NCBI RefSeq assembly: GCF_000176235.1
Contig: NZ_ACZV01000005.1
Location: 310,001-374,000 of the forward strand
DNA from: Vibrio orientalis CIP 102891 = ATCC 33934
Lineage (GTDB): Bacteria > Pseudomonadota > Gammaproteobacteria > Enterobacterales > Vibrionaceae
Direction of reading: 5' to 3'
DNA length: 64,000 nucleotides
Shown: positions 1 to 8,638 of the stretch, one piece after another
Layout of the letters: every line of letters starts with the position of its first letter
How positions within the stretch are numbered: the first letter of the stretch is position 1
Notes under the pieces: model-generated
What the model was told of the DNA's origin: nothing
Database searches by the model: none
The model's input: the letters and a program-made list of their open reading frames with translations, nothing else
Translations under genes and position numbers: made by a program

Positions 1-1
1 A

Positions 2-187
2 TTGGGCAACCGCGAGCGAATCATGATTGTACAGGCTGGAGAAGAACAATTTTTGGTTGGAGTGACCGCTCAATCCATCCAACTGATCTCAAAACTGGAT
101 AAACCTTTATCTCAGGAGGAGATGGCTGCAAGTCCGTTTGCCAATCAATTGACTCAGCTATTGAAAAAGAATGATAAAAACCAATAA
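2..187 (+). CDS. fliO: Flagellar biosynthesis protein FliO, C-terminal part (5' truncated by window edge)
   Basis: Only the last 61 or so codons are present; the start lies before the window. FliO is a small single-pass membrane protein that helps assemble the FliP ring of the flagellar export gate. The visible part is the cytoplasmic tail: a short beta-rich segment around the motif [11 protein letters not shown] followed by a polar, lysine-rich end, which fits FliO. It overlaps the fliP start by 17 bases, as expected in a fliOPQR-flhB operon. The assignment rests partly on this position directly before fliP. Confidence 0.85.
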   Translation: MGNRERIMIVQAGEEQFLVGVTAQSIQLISKLDKPLSQEEMAASPFANQLTQLLKKNDKNQ

Positions 188-1049
188 GATAGCGTCGCTT
201 TGTCTGACGCTTTTCATCCTGATGTTCTCTGCGCTCTCGTTTGCACAAGAAGAACTCGCCACGTCAGTACCTGACAATGCGGCTCCGGGAAGCTCGGTAA
301 CCGTGTCGGCAATGGAGAGCGAGCAAGGCGCGGCTAAAACGATTTCTACCAGTAGTTTGGTTGGCGGTGGAGGCGGTGGTGTTCCTGCCTTTACCATGAC
401 GACCAATCCTGACGGCAGTGAAGATTATTCAGTAAACCTGCAAATCTTGGCGCTAATGACCATGTTAGGCTTCTTGCCTGCGATGGTTATCTTAATGACA
501 TCCTTTACTCGGATTGTGGTGGTGATGTCGATTCTTCGTCAGGCGATGGGTCTACAGCAAACACCGTCCAATCAGGTGATTATTGGTATCGCGATCTTCT
601 TGACCTTCTTTATCATGTCTCCTGTGTTAAATAAGATTAATGATGATGCTATTCAGCCATACATTAACGAGCAGATCTCTGCGCGCCAAGCGTTTGACCT
701 CGCGCAGATCCCGATGAAAGACTTCATGCTCAAGCAAACACGAGTCAAAGATCTAGAAACCTTCGTTAATATTTCAGGTTCGACCGCAACGGCGCCTGAA
801 GATGTTTCAATGGCGGTGCTTATTCCTGCTTTCATCACCTCTGAACTCAAGACCGCGTTCCAGATTGGCTTTATGTTGTTCCTGCCTTTCTTGGTTATCG
901 ACCTTGTCGTGGCATCGGTATTGATGGCGATGGGTATGATGATGCTTTCACCAATGATTGTATCGCTGCCGTTTAAACTGATGCTGTTTGTGCTGGTAGA
1001 TGGCTGGAACCTGATACTGTCGACATTGGCCGGCAGCTTCGCCTTGTGA
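171..1049 (+). CDS. fliP: Flagellar type III export gate protein FliP
   Basis: FliP forms the pentameric core of the FliP-FliQ-FliR export gate in the flagellar basal body. The 292-residue product begins with a cleavable signal peptide (about residues 1-25, ending near SALSFAQ). A low-complexity periplasmic stretch with a run of six glycines follows (about residues 64-69), then the conserved FliP region starting near [16 protein letters not shown]. Family signatures seen are [17 protein letters not shown] and the C-terminal hydrophobic helices. It is longer than the roughly 245 residues usual in enterics because of the N-terminal extension. The ATG lies inside the end of fliO, so the two are probably translationally coupled. 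Confidence 0.97.
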   Translation: MIKTNKIASLCLTLFILMFSALSFAQEELATSVPDNAAPGSSVTVSAMESEQGAAKTISTSSLVGGGGGGVPAFTMTTNPDGSEDYSVNLQILALMTMLGFLPAMVILMTSFTRIVVVMSILRQAMGLQQTPSNQVIIGIAIFLTFFIMSPVLNKINDDAIQPYINEQISARQAFDLAQIPMKDFMLKQTRVKDLETFVNISGSTATAPEDVSMAVLIPAFITSELKTAFQIGFMLFLPFLVIDLVVASVLMAMGMMMLSPMIVSLPFKLMLFVLVDGWNLILSTLAGSFAL

Positions 1050-1062
1050 CGGGAGAAAATGT

Positions 1063-1332
1063 ATGACTCCTGAAATGTTTGTTGAGTTGTTTCGAGATGC
1101 ACTGTGGATGGTTCTCATCATGGTGTGTGCGATCATTATTCCCAGCTTACTTATTGGTTTAGTGGTTGCTATCTTCCAAGCGGCGACCTCTATCAACGAA
1201 CAAACGCTGAGCTTTTTGCCGCGTTTAATCGTGACACTACTTGCTCTGATGCTATTCGCTCACTGGATGACACAAATCTTGATGGAGTTTTTCTTTAGCA
1301 TGATTGAGCGCTTGCCTCAGGTTCTATACTAG
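1063..1332 (+). CDS. fliQ: Flagellar export gate protein FliQ
   Basis: The 89-residue protein has two hydrophobic helices (about residues 15-40 and 50-75), the full length and topology of FliQ. FliQ packs around FliP/FliR in the export gate. The motif LVVAIFQAATSINEQTLSFLP is diagnostic in its first part (LVVAIFQAATSINEQ). It starts 13 bases after fliP behind a GGGAGAA ribosome-binding site and is followed 8 bases later by fliR, so it lies in the same operon. Confidence 0.97.
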   Translation: MTPEMFVELFRDALWMVLIMVCAIIIPSLLIGLVVAIFQAATSINEQTLSFLPRLIVTLLALMLFAHWMTQILMEFFFSMIERLPQVLY

Positions 1333-1340
1333 GTTTCGTT

Positions 1341-2123
1341 ATGGAATATCCGGCGACGCTGATACTGGACTGGATAGCCAATTATTTTTGGCCCTATACC
1401 CGTATTGCTGCAATGTTAATGGTGATGTCGGTAACCGGGGCTCGCTTTGTCTCTACCCGCGTCCGACTCTACTTGGGTCTGGCGATCACCTTTGCTGTGA
1501 TGCCTGCGATACCCGCTGTCCCAGATACGATTGAATTGCTCTCTTTTGCAGGCTTTATGACCTTGCTCGAGCAAATTATTATCGGCGTTGCGATGGGAAC
1601 CGTGACCCAGTTTATGATTCAAACGTTTGTTATCTTGGGGCAAATTCTTGGTATGCAGTCGAGCCTAGGTTTCGCTTCTATGGTCGACCCTGCCAACGGG
1701 CAGAATACGCCCTTGCTTGGTCAGCTATTTATGTTTCTCTCGACGCTGTTCTTTTTGACGACCGATGGCCATTTGAAAATGATCATGCTGGTGGTGATGA
1801 GCTTTAAGTCGCTGCCAATAGGCACGGGTTCACTTACTACCGTTGATTTTAGAGAACTGGCATTGTGGCTAGGCATTATGTTTAAAGTCGCGCTGAGTAT
1901 GTCACTGTCAGGCATTATTGCACTGCTGACTATTAACCTGTCATTTGGTGTGATGACGCGTGCTGCGCCGCAGTTAAACATTTTCTCACTGGGCTTCGCT
2001 TTTGCCTTGATGGTGGGTCTACTGATCTGTTGGTATCTTGTTGCCGGTTTATATAATCACTATGAACTATTCTGGATACAGGGAGAGCAGCAGATTTGCC
2101 AATTTATTAGGCTGGATTGTTAG
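1341..2123 (+). CDS. fliR: Flagellar export gate protein FliR
   Basis: FliR completes the FliPQR channel. The 260-residue product has about six hydrophobic segments, the normal family length, and the conserved region around GQILGMQSSLGFASMVDP, typical of FliR. Its TAG stop (2121-2123) coincides with the first three bases of an inserted terminal-inverted-repeat element. Removing that element and one TA still leaves the same TAG, so the protein does not look truncated by the insertion. In an uninterrupted arrangement the stop would overlap the ribosome-binding site of flhB. Confidence 0.96.
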   Translation: MEYPATLILDWIANYFWPYTRIAAMLMVMSVTGARFVSTRVRLYLGLAITFAVMPAIPAVPDTIELLSFAGFMTLLEQIIIGVAMGTVTQFMIQTFVILGQILGMQSSLGFASMVDPANGQNTPLLGQLFMFLSTLFFLTTDGHLKMIMLVVMSFKSLPIGTGSLTTVDFRELALWLGIMFKVALSMSLSGIIALLTINLSFGVMTRAAPQLNIFSLGFAFALMVGLLICWYLVAGLYNHYELFWIQGEQQICQFIRLDC

Positions 2124-2389
2124 GGTCTGTTGACCTTTTGAGCTGATTTTTGCAGCAGTTTGTGGGTTCTTTCTGCAAGGCAGAGGCTTTGAGTTGTAGT
2201 TGCCCTACCTGATAAGCCGATAACGCAGCAGAAGGGAGCCACAAACGCTGCCCGAAGGGTTCGGTTAAAAGCGTTTTACTCTTTGTTGAGAGGTGTTTTG
2301 CTTAGAATGCCTAGGCGGCAAACCTCTCGCCGCGATTAAAACGTTTTTATCTCGAACAAAATTTAACCGCAAAAGGTCAACAGACCCTA
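2121..2389. mobile_element. MITE-like element with 19-bp perfect terminal inverted repeats, inserted between fliR and flhB
   Basis: The left end (2121-2139, TAGGGTCTGTTGACCTTTT) is the exact reverse complement of the right end (2371-2389). The outer TA on both sides is probably a duplicated TA target. There is no open reading frame resembling a transposase in the 269 bp, so this is a non-autonomous element. Inside are further dyads, including AGAGGT/ACCTCT (about 2288-2329) and two near-copies of a TTAAAACG-type motif. The TIR form and TA target recall IS5-family (IS427-like) or Tc1/mariner-like elements, but I cannot assign it without a search. After excision of one copy, the junction would read TGT-TAG-GAGG, giving both the fliR stop and the flhB Shine-Dalgarno. 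Confidence 0.8.
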
Positions 2390-2398
2390 GGAGGCTGA

Positions 2399-3529
2399 AT
2401 GGCAGAGTCAGACGGTCAAGAACGCACAGAAGACGCCACGCCCAGACGCTTGCAACAGGCTCGAGAAAAAGGGCAGGTTGCAAGGTCAAAAGAGCTAGCA
2501 TCGGTTTCTGTACTAGTAGTAGGCTCAATTGCACTGATGTGGTTCGGTGAGAGTCTTGCGCGCGCGTTATTTACGGTTATGTCGCGGCTATTCTCCCTCT
2601 CGCGCGAAGAAATATTCGATCACGTTAAGCTGTTCGATATTGTCGTTGGTTCAATAGGCAGTTTGATTCTGCCACTGTTACTGATTCTAGTGACGCTGTT
2701 TGTCGCCGCTGTGGTGGGCGCAGCAGGGGTTGGTGGTGTCAGTTTCTCGGTAGAAGCGGCGATGCCTAAAGCATCTAAAATGAACCCTCTTAGCGGCCTA
2801 AAACGTATGGTTGGGATGCAGAGCTGGGTAGAGCTGATCAAATCAATTTTAAAAGTGGCGTTGGTCTCTGGCATGGCCTTTTATCTGATCAGTGCCGCGC
2901 GCGAAGACTTGTTTCAACTCAGTATGGATGTCTATCCTCAGAACATTTTTCATGCGCTGGATATATTGCTCAATTTCGTTCTGTTGATTAGTTGTACGCT
3001 GCTGATCGTGGCTGCGATCGACATCCCCTTCCAAATTTGGCAACACGCTGACCAATTGAAAATGACCAAACAAGAGGTCAAAGACGAATACAAAGAAACG
3101 GAAGGTAAGCCGGAAGTGAAAGGCCGTATTCGTATGCTTCAGCGTGAAGCTGCTCAGCGCCGAATGATGGCCGAAGTGCCGCAAGCTGACGTTATTGTCA
3201 CCAACCCGGAGCACTTCTCTGTCGCACTACGCTACAAGCAAGATACTGACAAAGCGCCGATTGTGGTTGCAAAAGGTACTGACCATATGGCGCTGAAAAT
3301 TAGGGAAGTGGCGCGTGAGCATGATATTTACGTCATCCCCGCACCACCTCTGGCGCGTGCTTTGTATCACTCCACCGAGCTTGAGCAAGAGATCCCTGAT
3401 GGCTTGTTTACTGCCGTGGCGCAAATTCTCGCTTATGTATTCCAGCTTAAGCAATTCCGTAAGAAAGGTGGTCAGCGTCCGAATTTGAAAACGTCTGAGC
3501 TACCAATACCGCCTGAGTTGAGGAAGTAG
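2399..3529 (+). CDS. flhB: Flagellar export switch protein FlhB
   Basis: FlhB is the export-gate component that switches substrate specificity from rod/hook to filament proteins. The 376-residue protein shows the N-terminal signature ERTEDATPRRLQQAREKGQV, four hydrophobic segments (about residues 30-220) and the cytoplasmic autocleavage domain. The cleavage motif, normally NPTH, reads NPEH here, with Asn at residue 269, the same number as in Salmonella. The tail is proline-rich. A strong TAGGAGG site at 2388-2394 precedes the ATG and survives the upstream element insertion. Confidence 0.97.
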   Translation: MAESDGQERTEDATPRRLQQAREKGQVARSKELASVSVLVVGSIALMWFGESLARALFTVMSRLFSLSREEIFDHVKLFDIVVGSIGSLILPLLLILVTLFVAAVVGAAGVGGVSFSVEAAMPKASKMNPLSGLKRMVGMQSWVELIKSILKVALVSGMAFYLISAAREDLFQLSMDVYPQNIFHALDILLNFVLLISCTLLIVAAIDIPFQIWQHADQLKMTKQEVKDEYKETEGKPEVKGRIRMLQREAAQRRMMAEVPQADVIVTNPEHFSVALRYKQDTDKAPIVVAKGTDHMALKIREVAREHDIYVIPAPPLARALYHSTELEQEIPDGLFTAVAQILAYVFQLKQFRKKGGQRPNLKTSELPIPPELRK

Positions 3530-3537
3530 CAATACTT

Positions 3538-3820
3538 CTGTCATTCCATAGAGTGATAAAAGAGCGAGTAGAAAATCTTTATAGGTTTTTGATTAGCTAT
3601 AAGAGATCCCCAACTCGTTCGTACCTCACTCTCGAGGATGACGAGATTTTGATATCTGCCATTCCATAGAACGACGAAGGAGCGAGTAGGGAATCTTTAA
3701 AGGTTTTTGACTTGTTGTAAGAGATCCCCAACTCGTTCGTTCCTCACTCTCGAGGATGAAGAGGTTTTTGATGCTGTCATTCCATAGAACGACGAAGGAG
3801 TGAGTAGGGAATCTCTTGAA
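3538..3820. repeat. 118-bp tandem repeat, about 2.4 copies, downstream of flhB
   Basis: Units begin near 3538, 3656 and 3774 with CTGNCATTCCATAGA. The spacing is 118 bases both times and the third unit is cut short before the smrB stop. Each unit has an imperfect dyad pairing GGAGCGAGTAGGGAATCT with AGAGATCCCCAACTCGTTC, so a transcript would fold into long hairpins. Units differ at a few positions (for example the first has GAGTGATAAAAGAG where the others have GAACGACGAAGGAG). It fills the 299-base gap between flhB and the convergent smrB. I see no coding potential in it. Confidence 0.85.
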
Positions 3821-3828
3821 GGATCCGG

Positions 3829-4359
3829 TTACTTTTCTGGAATTGAGAGCAACACCAATAAAGCACCGTCACCACCAAACTCAAGTGGTGCTTGGTGGAA
3901 AGCCATCACATCTGGGTGCTGAGCAAGCCAAAGAGGCGCTTTCTGCTTAAGGATGTGCTTACCAATCCCGTGTTGAACGCAGGCACAAGAAATTTCATTT
4001 TTGATGCAGTAAGCGATCATAGCGCCTAACTCTCGCTTGGCCTCTTGTTGGGTCATACCGTGCATATCCAAGAACACATCTGGGACATAGACGCCGCGAC
4101 GTAGGCGTTTTACCTCATAAGTCGAGACATCATCACGCGCATAACGAGTTGGTCCATCCTCATTAAGAAGAGGCACGAACTCATCCGAGAAATAAAACTC
4201 CGTATCGCTTGCTTCACGGGCAGTACGGGTAATTTCTTTTTGCTTACTGTTTTTTTTTGGTTGCTGGACTATGGTATCCTGTGACAACTTTTTTACGCCT
4301 TGTACTGCATCCCTAAAAAGGGCGAAGTCATCATCCATATCGGTGTCTTTTTTGCTCAT
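3829..4359 (-). CDS. smrB: Ribosome rescue endonuclease SmrB (Smr domain)
   Basis: The 176-residue protein has a charged N-terminal extension and a C-terminal Smr domain. The motifs are LDMHGMTQQEAK (the DxH-type catalytic motif) and HGIGKHILK (the HGxGxxxLK signature). In E. coli, SmrB cleaves mRNA between collided ribosomes. The start was placed at the ATG giving MSKKDTDMDDD; a longer reading frame runs 20 codons upstream into the prmB leader and is unlikely. It is divergent from prmB with only 62 bases between the starts, the same arrangement as enteric yfcN/yfcB. Confidence 0.93.
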   Translation of the reverse strand: MSKKDTDMDDDFALFRDAVQGVKKLSQDTIVQQPKKNSKQKEITRTAREASDTEFYFSDEFVPLLNEDGPTRYARDDVSTYEVKRLRRGVYVPDVFLDMHGMTQQEAKRELGAMIAYCIKNEISCACVQHGIGKHILKQKAPLWLAQHPDVMAFHQAPLEFGGDGALLVLLSIPEK

Positions 4360-4421
4360 GGGACTAAATTTAATATGTATAAATGCAATTAGCAGTATTG
4401 TAGCGCTTTTCGGAGGCAATT

Positions 4422-5354
4422 TTGGATAAGATTTTTGTAGAAGAAGCAGTATCGGAACTTCACTCGCTTCAAGATATGATTCGTTGGACGGTAAGTCGTT
4501 TCAATGCCGCGAACCTTTTTTATGGTCACGGTACTGACAACGCTTGGGATGAAGCGGTTCAGCTTATCTTACCGACACTATACCTACCAATCGATGTGCC
4601 TCCACATGTATTGAATTCACGTCTAACAACGAGTGAACGTATGCGTATCGTCGAGCGCGTGGTGAAACGCATCAATGAGCGCACGCCAACGGCATACCTA
4701 ACTAACAAAGCATGGTTCTGTGGCCTTGAGTTCTTCGTTGATGAGCGTGTTCTTGTGCCTCGTTCGCCAATTGGTGAATTGATCCAAGCAGAATTCCAGC
4801 CTTGGTTAGTGGAAGAGCCAACACGTATCATGGATCTTTGTACTGGTAGTGGCTGTATTGCGATTGCTTGTGCACACGCCTTCCCTGACGCAGAAGTGGA
4901 CGCGATTGATATTTCAACTGACGCGCTACAAGTTGCTGAACAAAACGTTCAAGACCATGGCATGGAACAACAAGTTTTCCCAATCCGTTCTGATTTGTTC
5001 CGTGATCTGCCAAAAGAAAAGTACAACATCATCGTGTCTAACCCGCCTTACGTGGATCAAGAAGACATGAACAGCTTACCTGATGAGTTCACCCATGAGC
5101 CTGAGCTAGGTTTAGCAGCAGGTACGGACGGTCTTAAGTTGGTTCGTCGCATTCTGGCTAATGCACCGGATTACCTGACGGACAGCGGCATTCTTATCTG
5201 TGAAGTAGGTAACTCTATGGTACACATGATGGAGCAATACCCGCACATTCCATTTACTTGGATTGAGTTTGAAAACGGCGGTCATGGCGTGTTCATGCTA
5301 ACTCGCGAGCAGATGCTAGAGCACGCAGCAGAGTTTTCAATTTATAAAGACTAA
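4422..5354 (+). CDS. prmB: Ribosomal protein L3 N5-glutamine methyltransferase PrmB
   Basis: PrmB is a SAM-dependent methyltransferase that methylates a glutamine of ribosomal protein L3. The 310-residue protein has the SAM-binding motif [11 protein letters not shown] (about residues 141-151) and the N5-glutamine methyltransferase motif NPPYVD. The start is a TTG, chosen because CGGAGG lies 6-7 bases before it and the N-terminus then matches the family length. A Rho-independent terminator follows at 5382. Confidence 0.95.
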   Translation: MDKIFVEEAVSELHSLQDMIRWTVSRFNAANLFYGHGTDNAWDEAVQLILPTLYLPIDVPPHVLNSRLTTSERMRIVERVVKRINERTPTAYLTNKAWFCGLEFFVDERVLVPRSPIGELIQAEFQPWLVEEPTRIMDLCTGSGCIAIACAHAFPDAEVDAIDISTDALQVAEQNVQDHGMEQQVFPIRSDLFRDLPKEKYNIIVSNPPYVDQEDMNSLPDEFTHEPELGLAAGTDGLKLVRRILANAPDYLTDSGILICEVGNSMVHMMEQYPHIPFTWIEFENGGHGVFMLTREQMLEHAAEFSIYKD

Positions 5355-5381
5355 GCGCTAACACCCAATCCTGTTTTCCAG

Positions 5382-5422
5382 CGCCAAGCCTGATTTAGTC
5401 ATAAATCGGCTTGGCGTTTTTT
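5382..5422 (+). terminator. Rho-independent terminator after prmB
   Basis: The inverted repeat CGCCAAGCCTGATTTA / TAAATCGGCTTGGCG has a 4-base loop and is followed directly by TTTTTT. Confidence 0.9.
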
Positions 5423-5459
5423 ATGGGTGCTAAAAAGCAAAATAGTTGGTGATTAGGGG

Positions 5460-5488
5460 TTTACATCAAACCGCAATAAGGCGACTAT
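5460..5488 (+). promoter_or_regulatory. Candidate sigma-70 promoter for aroC
   Basis: TTTACA (5460-5465) and GACTAT (5483-5488) are separated by 17 bases, upstream of aroC and after the prmB terminator. The -10 match is moderate. Other AT-rich hexamers lie closer to the gene (for example near 5510-5518), so the exact start is uncertain. Confidence 0.35.
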
Positions 5489-5566
5489 GAATTTACGAAC
5501 AATTGAAGTGTAAAATTATGTATACAGGTTAAAGGTATACGTAAGCGAATAAAGTTTGAGGAAGTA

Positions 5567-6652
5567 ATGGCAGGAAACAGTATCGGACAACATTTCCGAG
5601 TGACGACATTCGGAGAAAGTCATGGTATCGCACTAGGATGTATTGTCGACGGTTGCCCTCCGGGTCTTGAAATCGCAGAGGCGGATATTCAAATTGATCT
5701 GGATCGTCGTCGCCCAGGCACTTCTCGTTATACCACCGCTCGCCGTGAACCAGATGAAGTGAAAATTCTTTCTGGTGTATTTGAAGGTAAAACCACCGGT
5801 ACTTCAATCGGCCTATTGATCGAAAATACCGATCAGCGTTCAAAAGATTATTCAGAGATCAAAGATAAGTTCCGTCCGGGTCACGCGGACTACACCTATC
5901 ATCAAAAGTATGGTGTGCGTGATTACCGTGGTGGAGGTCGTTCTTCGGCGCGAGAGACAGCGATGCGTGTTGCTGCCGGTTCGATTGCTAAGAAATACCT
6001 GAAGCAAGAATTCGGTGTCGAAATTCGTGCTTATCTGTCTCAGATGGGTGATGTTTCGATTGATAAAGTCGATTGGGATGAAATCGAGAACAACGCATTT
6101 TTCTGTCCTGATGTCGATAAAGTCGACGCATTTGACCAGCTGATTCGCGATCTTAAGAAACAAGGTGACTCGATTGGCGCTAAGCTACAAGTTGTCGCTA
6201 CCAATGTCCCAGTGGGCTTAGGTGAGCCTGTGTTCGATCGCCTTGATGCGGATATTGCGCACGCACTAATGAGCATCAATGCCGTTAAAGGCGTAGAGAT
6301 TGGTGATGGTTTTGATGTAGTCAGCCAGAAAGGCAGTCAACATCGTGATGAGCTTACTCCTGATGGTTTTGCAACCAACCATGCTGGTGGCATCTTAGGT
6401 GGTATTTCGACAGGGCAAGATATTGTCGCTAATATCGCTCTTAAGCCGACATCGAGTATTACGGTTCCGGGTGAAACCATTACCAAGCAAGGTGAGCCAA
6501 CTCAGTTGATTACTAAAGGTCGTCATGACCCATGTGTTGGTATTCGAGCAGTACCAATTGCAGAAGCTATGCTGGCGATTGTTGTACTTGATCACTTATT
6601 GCGTCACCGCGGTCAAAATCATGGTGTGACAACCGAAACGCCACAGATTTAA
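5567..6652 (+). CDS. aroC: Chorismate synthase AroC
   Basis: AroC makes chorismate from 5-enolpyruvylshikimate-3-phosphate, the last common step to aromatic amino acids, folate and quinones; it needs reduced FMN. At 361 residues it is full length. Signatures are [18 protein letters not shown] at the N-terminus, the [12 protein letters not shown] region (about residues 125-136) and the C-terminal [17 protein letters not shown]. It is preceded by the prmB terminator and followed by its own, so it is probably transcribed alone. Confidence 0.98.
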   Translation: MAGNSIGQHFRVTTFGESHGIALGCIVDGCPPGLEIAEADIQIDLDRRRPGTSRYTTARREPDEVKILSGVFEGKTTGTSIGLLIENTDQRSKDYSEIKDKFRPGHADYTYHQKYGVRDYRGGGRSSARETAMRVAAGSIAKKYLKQEFGVEIRAYLSQMGDVSIDKVDWDEIENNAFFCPDVDKVDAFDQLIRDLKKQGDSIGAKLQVVATNVPVGLGEPVFDRLDADIAHALMSINAVKGVEIGDGFDVVSQKGSQHRDELTPDGFATNHAGGILGGISTGQDIVANIALKPTSSITVPGETITKQGEPTQLITKGRHDPCVGIRAVPIAEAMLAIVVLDHLLRHRGQNHGVTTETPQI

Positions 6653-6670
6653 TCGACAAGATAAACAGCA

Positions 6671-6699
6671 AGCCCCGACAAATATGTCGGGGCTTTTTT
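6671..6699 (+). terminator. Rho-independent terminator after aroC
   Basis: AGCCCCGACA / TGTCGGGGCT stem with a 6-base loop (AATA core) followed by TTTTTT. Confidence 0.93.
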
Positions 6700-6715
6700 A
6701 TGTCATTAAGAAACG

Positions 6716-6979
6716 TTACACCATTAAAAAATTATAAAAATCTAATTGTTTGTTCTCCTTCCTATCGAGTAACAACACGCGGGTATTACGTTGCATTGCC
6801 GCATCAATAGCGAGCGCCGCGAAGTCGGCTATCTTGTCTTGGCAATCGCTTTCAAGAGGAAGAGTTTGACCTTGATGTTCAACAAACAGGGTCTCCAATT
6901 CGGAACAGACGAAGGCATAACGGGGTTGTGTTTGGCTCATGAGTTTGGCTTCAATTAATAGTTTTATAAATTTCACCAT
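6716..6979 (-). CDS. Small conserved-looking protein of unknown function
   Basis: I do not recognise this 87-residue protein. It begins with a short amphipathic stretch (MVKFIKLLIEAKLM), followed by a polar segment containing SELETLFVEHQGQTLPLES and an alpha-helical region rich in alanine (ADFAALAIDAAMQ). The start at 6979 was chosen because GAGG lies 5 bases upstream. A second ATG at 6940 would give 74 residues, and the frame stays open to 7096 without a good ribosome site. It is divergent from the EAL gene at 7098. There are no membrane segments or known motif. Confidence 0.6.
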   Translation of the reverse strand: MVKFIKLLIEAKLMSQTQPRYAFVCSELETLFVEHQGQTLPLESDCQDKIADFAALAIDAAMQRNTRVLLLDRKENKQLDFYNFLMV

Positions 6980-7097
6980 GGATACCTCAAAACTACAAAG
7001 TTTGCTAAGTAAGCATAAGTAATGGCGGTGCTTACATACTCTTACGCTTGTTCGAAAATGAATCTGATACATTAGAAAAGCGTTAAGGAGGTACATT

Positions 7098-7898
7098 GTG
7101 GAGTTAGCGTCAATCTATTCTGTTCAAATGGATTACATTCAAAGTCTTGTCCGTTATCAAAGGGAAGGGTTTGTATATGGTTTCTATCAAGGGAAGACTT
7201 TTTATAGTGTGTTTCAGCCTATTGTCGATCGGGCAGGGAAAGTATTAGCCTTCGAAGGGCTAGTCAGAATTTGGGATGACCAAGGAAATAGTGTTAACCC
7301 AGGCGACTACTTTTCATCAATGCCACCGGGTGATGCGGCGAATGTTGTTGCCACATTATTGTGCGGTAAACTCCACTCGATCAACCTAGCTCATACGGTA
7401 TACAGGCACAGCAAACTGTTTATAAATGTATCGCCCTCAGTTTTCACCTTGCTGGCCAATCATCGTCAATCAATTGAGCACCTTATGCATAGGTTACGTT
7501 GTCTGCGTTTGGTTAGCGATCAAATTGTCTATGAAATTACCGAGTTTGAAGAAACGGACTTAGAAGGTATTTTGCAAGGCAAAGCCTATCTGGAAGAGTA
7601 CGGTATTGTCACTGCTCTAGATGATTACGGAGCTCGCTATTCAACTCGTAAACGAGCGTTGAAGATCCGTGCACCCTATTTAAAAATTGACCGTAGCTAT
7701 GTCGGTGACGAAAACTTCGTAAGGGAAGCCGTGGCTGTTGCGCGCAGTATTGGAGCAAAAACGATCGCTGAAGGGATCGAAACCCGCGAACAATTTGAGA
7801 TGTGTCGAGAGAGTGGAGTGGATTACTTTCAAGGTTATTGGATTGCCAAGCCAATGACGAGCCAAAGGTTACAACGATATCAACCTTTGGCTCTATAA
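7098..7898 (+). CDS. EAL-domain protein, probable cyclic-di-GMP phosphodiesterase
   Basis: The 266-residue protein is essentially a single EAL domain with no membrane or sensor domain. Conserved positions are visible: FQPIVD, EGL in place of EAL (FEGLVR), NVSP, EITEFE, LDDYGARYST, LKIDRSYV, AEGIET and QGYWIAKP. The metal and general-base residues (E, N, E, DD, K, E) are therefore present, so activity is plausible despite the alanine-to-glycine change. The start is GTG at 7098, fixed by AAGGAGG at 7085-7091. What it senses, if anything, is not shown by the sequence; the first 30 residues are the only extra part. Confidence 0.88.
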   Translation: MELASIYSVQMDYIQSLVRYQREGFVYGFYQGKTFYSVFQPIVDRAGKVLAFEGLVRIWDDQGNSVNPGDYFSSMPPGDAANVVATLLCGKLHSINLAHTVYRHSKLFINVSPSVFTLLANHRQSIEHLMHRLRCLRLVSDQIVYEITEFEETDLEGILQGKAYLEEYGIVTALDDYGARYSTRKRALKIRAPYLKIDRSYVGDENFVREAVAVARSIGAKTIAEGIETREQFEMCRESGVDYFQGYWIAKPMTSQRLQRYQPLAL

Positions 7899-7911
7899 AA
7901 AGAGCGGGGAA

Positions 7912-8535
7912 TTAGTGCAGTGAACCTTCTGTTTCAAGCTGGAACGATGGAAGGCGCCATTTGAATCTTACTGCCGCCATTCGTAGTAGGTAGCCGACGA
8001 TAAGCGTAGAAATGGTCGCAGTCACATCATTTACGCCAAGCTCTAGAAGCCCTAAATATAGACCAGAGGAAACAAGTGCTACCGATGCATAAAGCTCTTC
8101 ATGCAGTACTAATGGTGTTTGACGACAAATAAGGTCACGTAGCAAACCGCCAAATACACCGGTAACTAGTGCCGATACCATACAGATCATAGCATGGTGA
8201 CCCATACCCATTGCCACTTTGGTGCCAATGATACTAAATACGATCAGGCCTAGAGCATCAAGTCGAATGAATAGGCCTTTAAGCTTAATGACCCACTTTG
8301 CAAGGCCAGTTGTCAGCACGCCAGCGATACAAGTAATCGCAAGAAACTCAGGGTTTTTCACCCAACCAAGTGGGTAGTGACCGAGCAGGATATCTCGGAC
8401 AGTACCACCACCAATGGCGGTCGCACTCGCGACTAACATGACACCAAACCAATCCATTTTTCTTCGGCCAGCACTTAAGGCTCCGGTCATTGCTTCCGCA
8501 GTAATACCAATAATATATAAAACACTTAGCAGCAT
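7912..8535 (-). CDS. TRIC-family (UPF0126) inner-membrane protein
   Basis: The 207-residue protein has about seven hydrophobic helices and an internal duplication: the motif ATAIGGGTVRDIL in the first half and TGVFGGLLRDLI in the second, the GG-x-x-RD hallmark of bacterial UPF0126/TRIC proteins (YicG/YadS type). Family members are trimeric channels or transporters; some Vibrio relatives are linked to glycine by riboswitches, but I see no such riboswitch here. It converges on the EAL gene with 13 bases between stops. A purine-repressor-like sequence lies about 100 bases upstream of its start. Confidence 0.9.
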   Translation of the reverse strand: MLLSVLYIIGITAEAMTGALSAGRRKMDWFGVMLVASATAIGGGTVRDILLGHYPLGWVKNPEFLAITCIAGVLTTGLAKWVIKLKGLFIRLDALGLIVFSIIGTKVAMGMGHHAMICMVSALVTGVFGGLLRDLICRQTPLVLHEELYASVALVSSGLYLGLLELGVNDVTATISTLIVGYLLRMAAVRFKWRLPSFQLETEGSLH

Positions 8536-8638
8536 AGCGAGTTCTCAAAAAGGGCCGTGAGACGGCGGATTGATATTATAAATTTAAGGCGTGAGTGTAG
8601 TGGGAAATGTGATCTGTGACGAATGAGATTTTATGAAG

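Noticed and set aside
1341..2123. Truncation of FliR by the inserted element
   Set aside because: The length is normal for the family, and the same TAG stop is restored when the element is removed in silico.
2265..2550. ORFs on both strands across the fliR-flhB element
   Set aside because: They run from the element into flhB coding sequence in the wrong frame and show no transposase motif.
2899..3214. Antisense ORF opposite flhB and similar antisense frames opposite fliP, aroC, fabB and cheA
   Set aside because: Each lies wholly opposite a clearly conserved gene and has no independent support.
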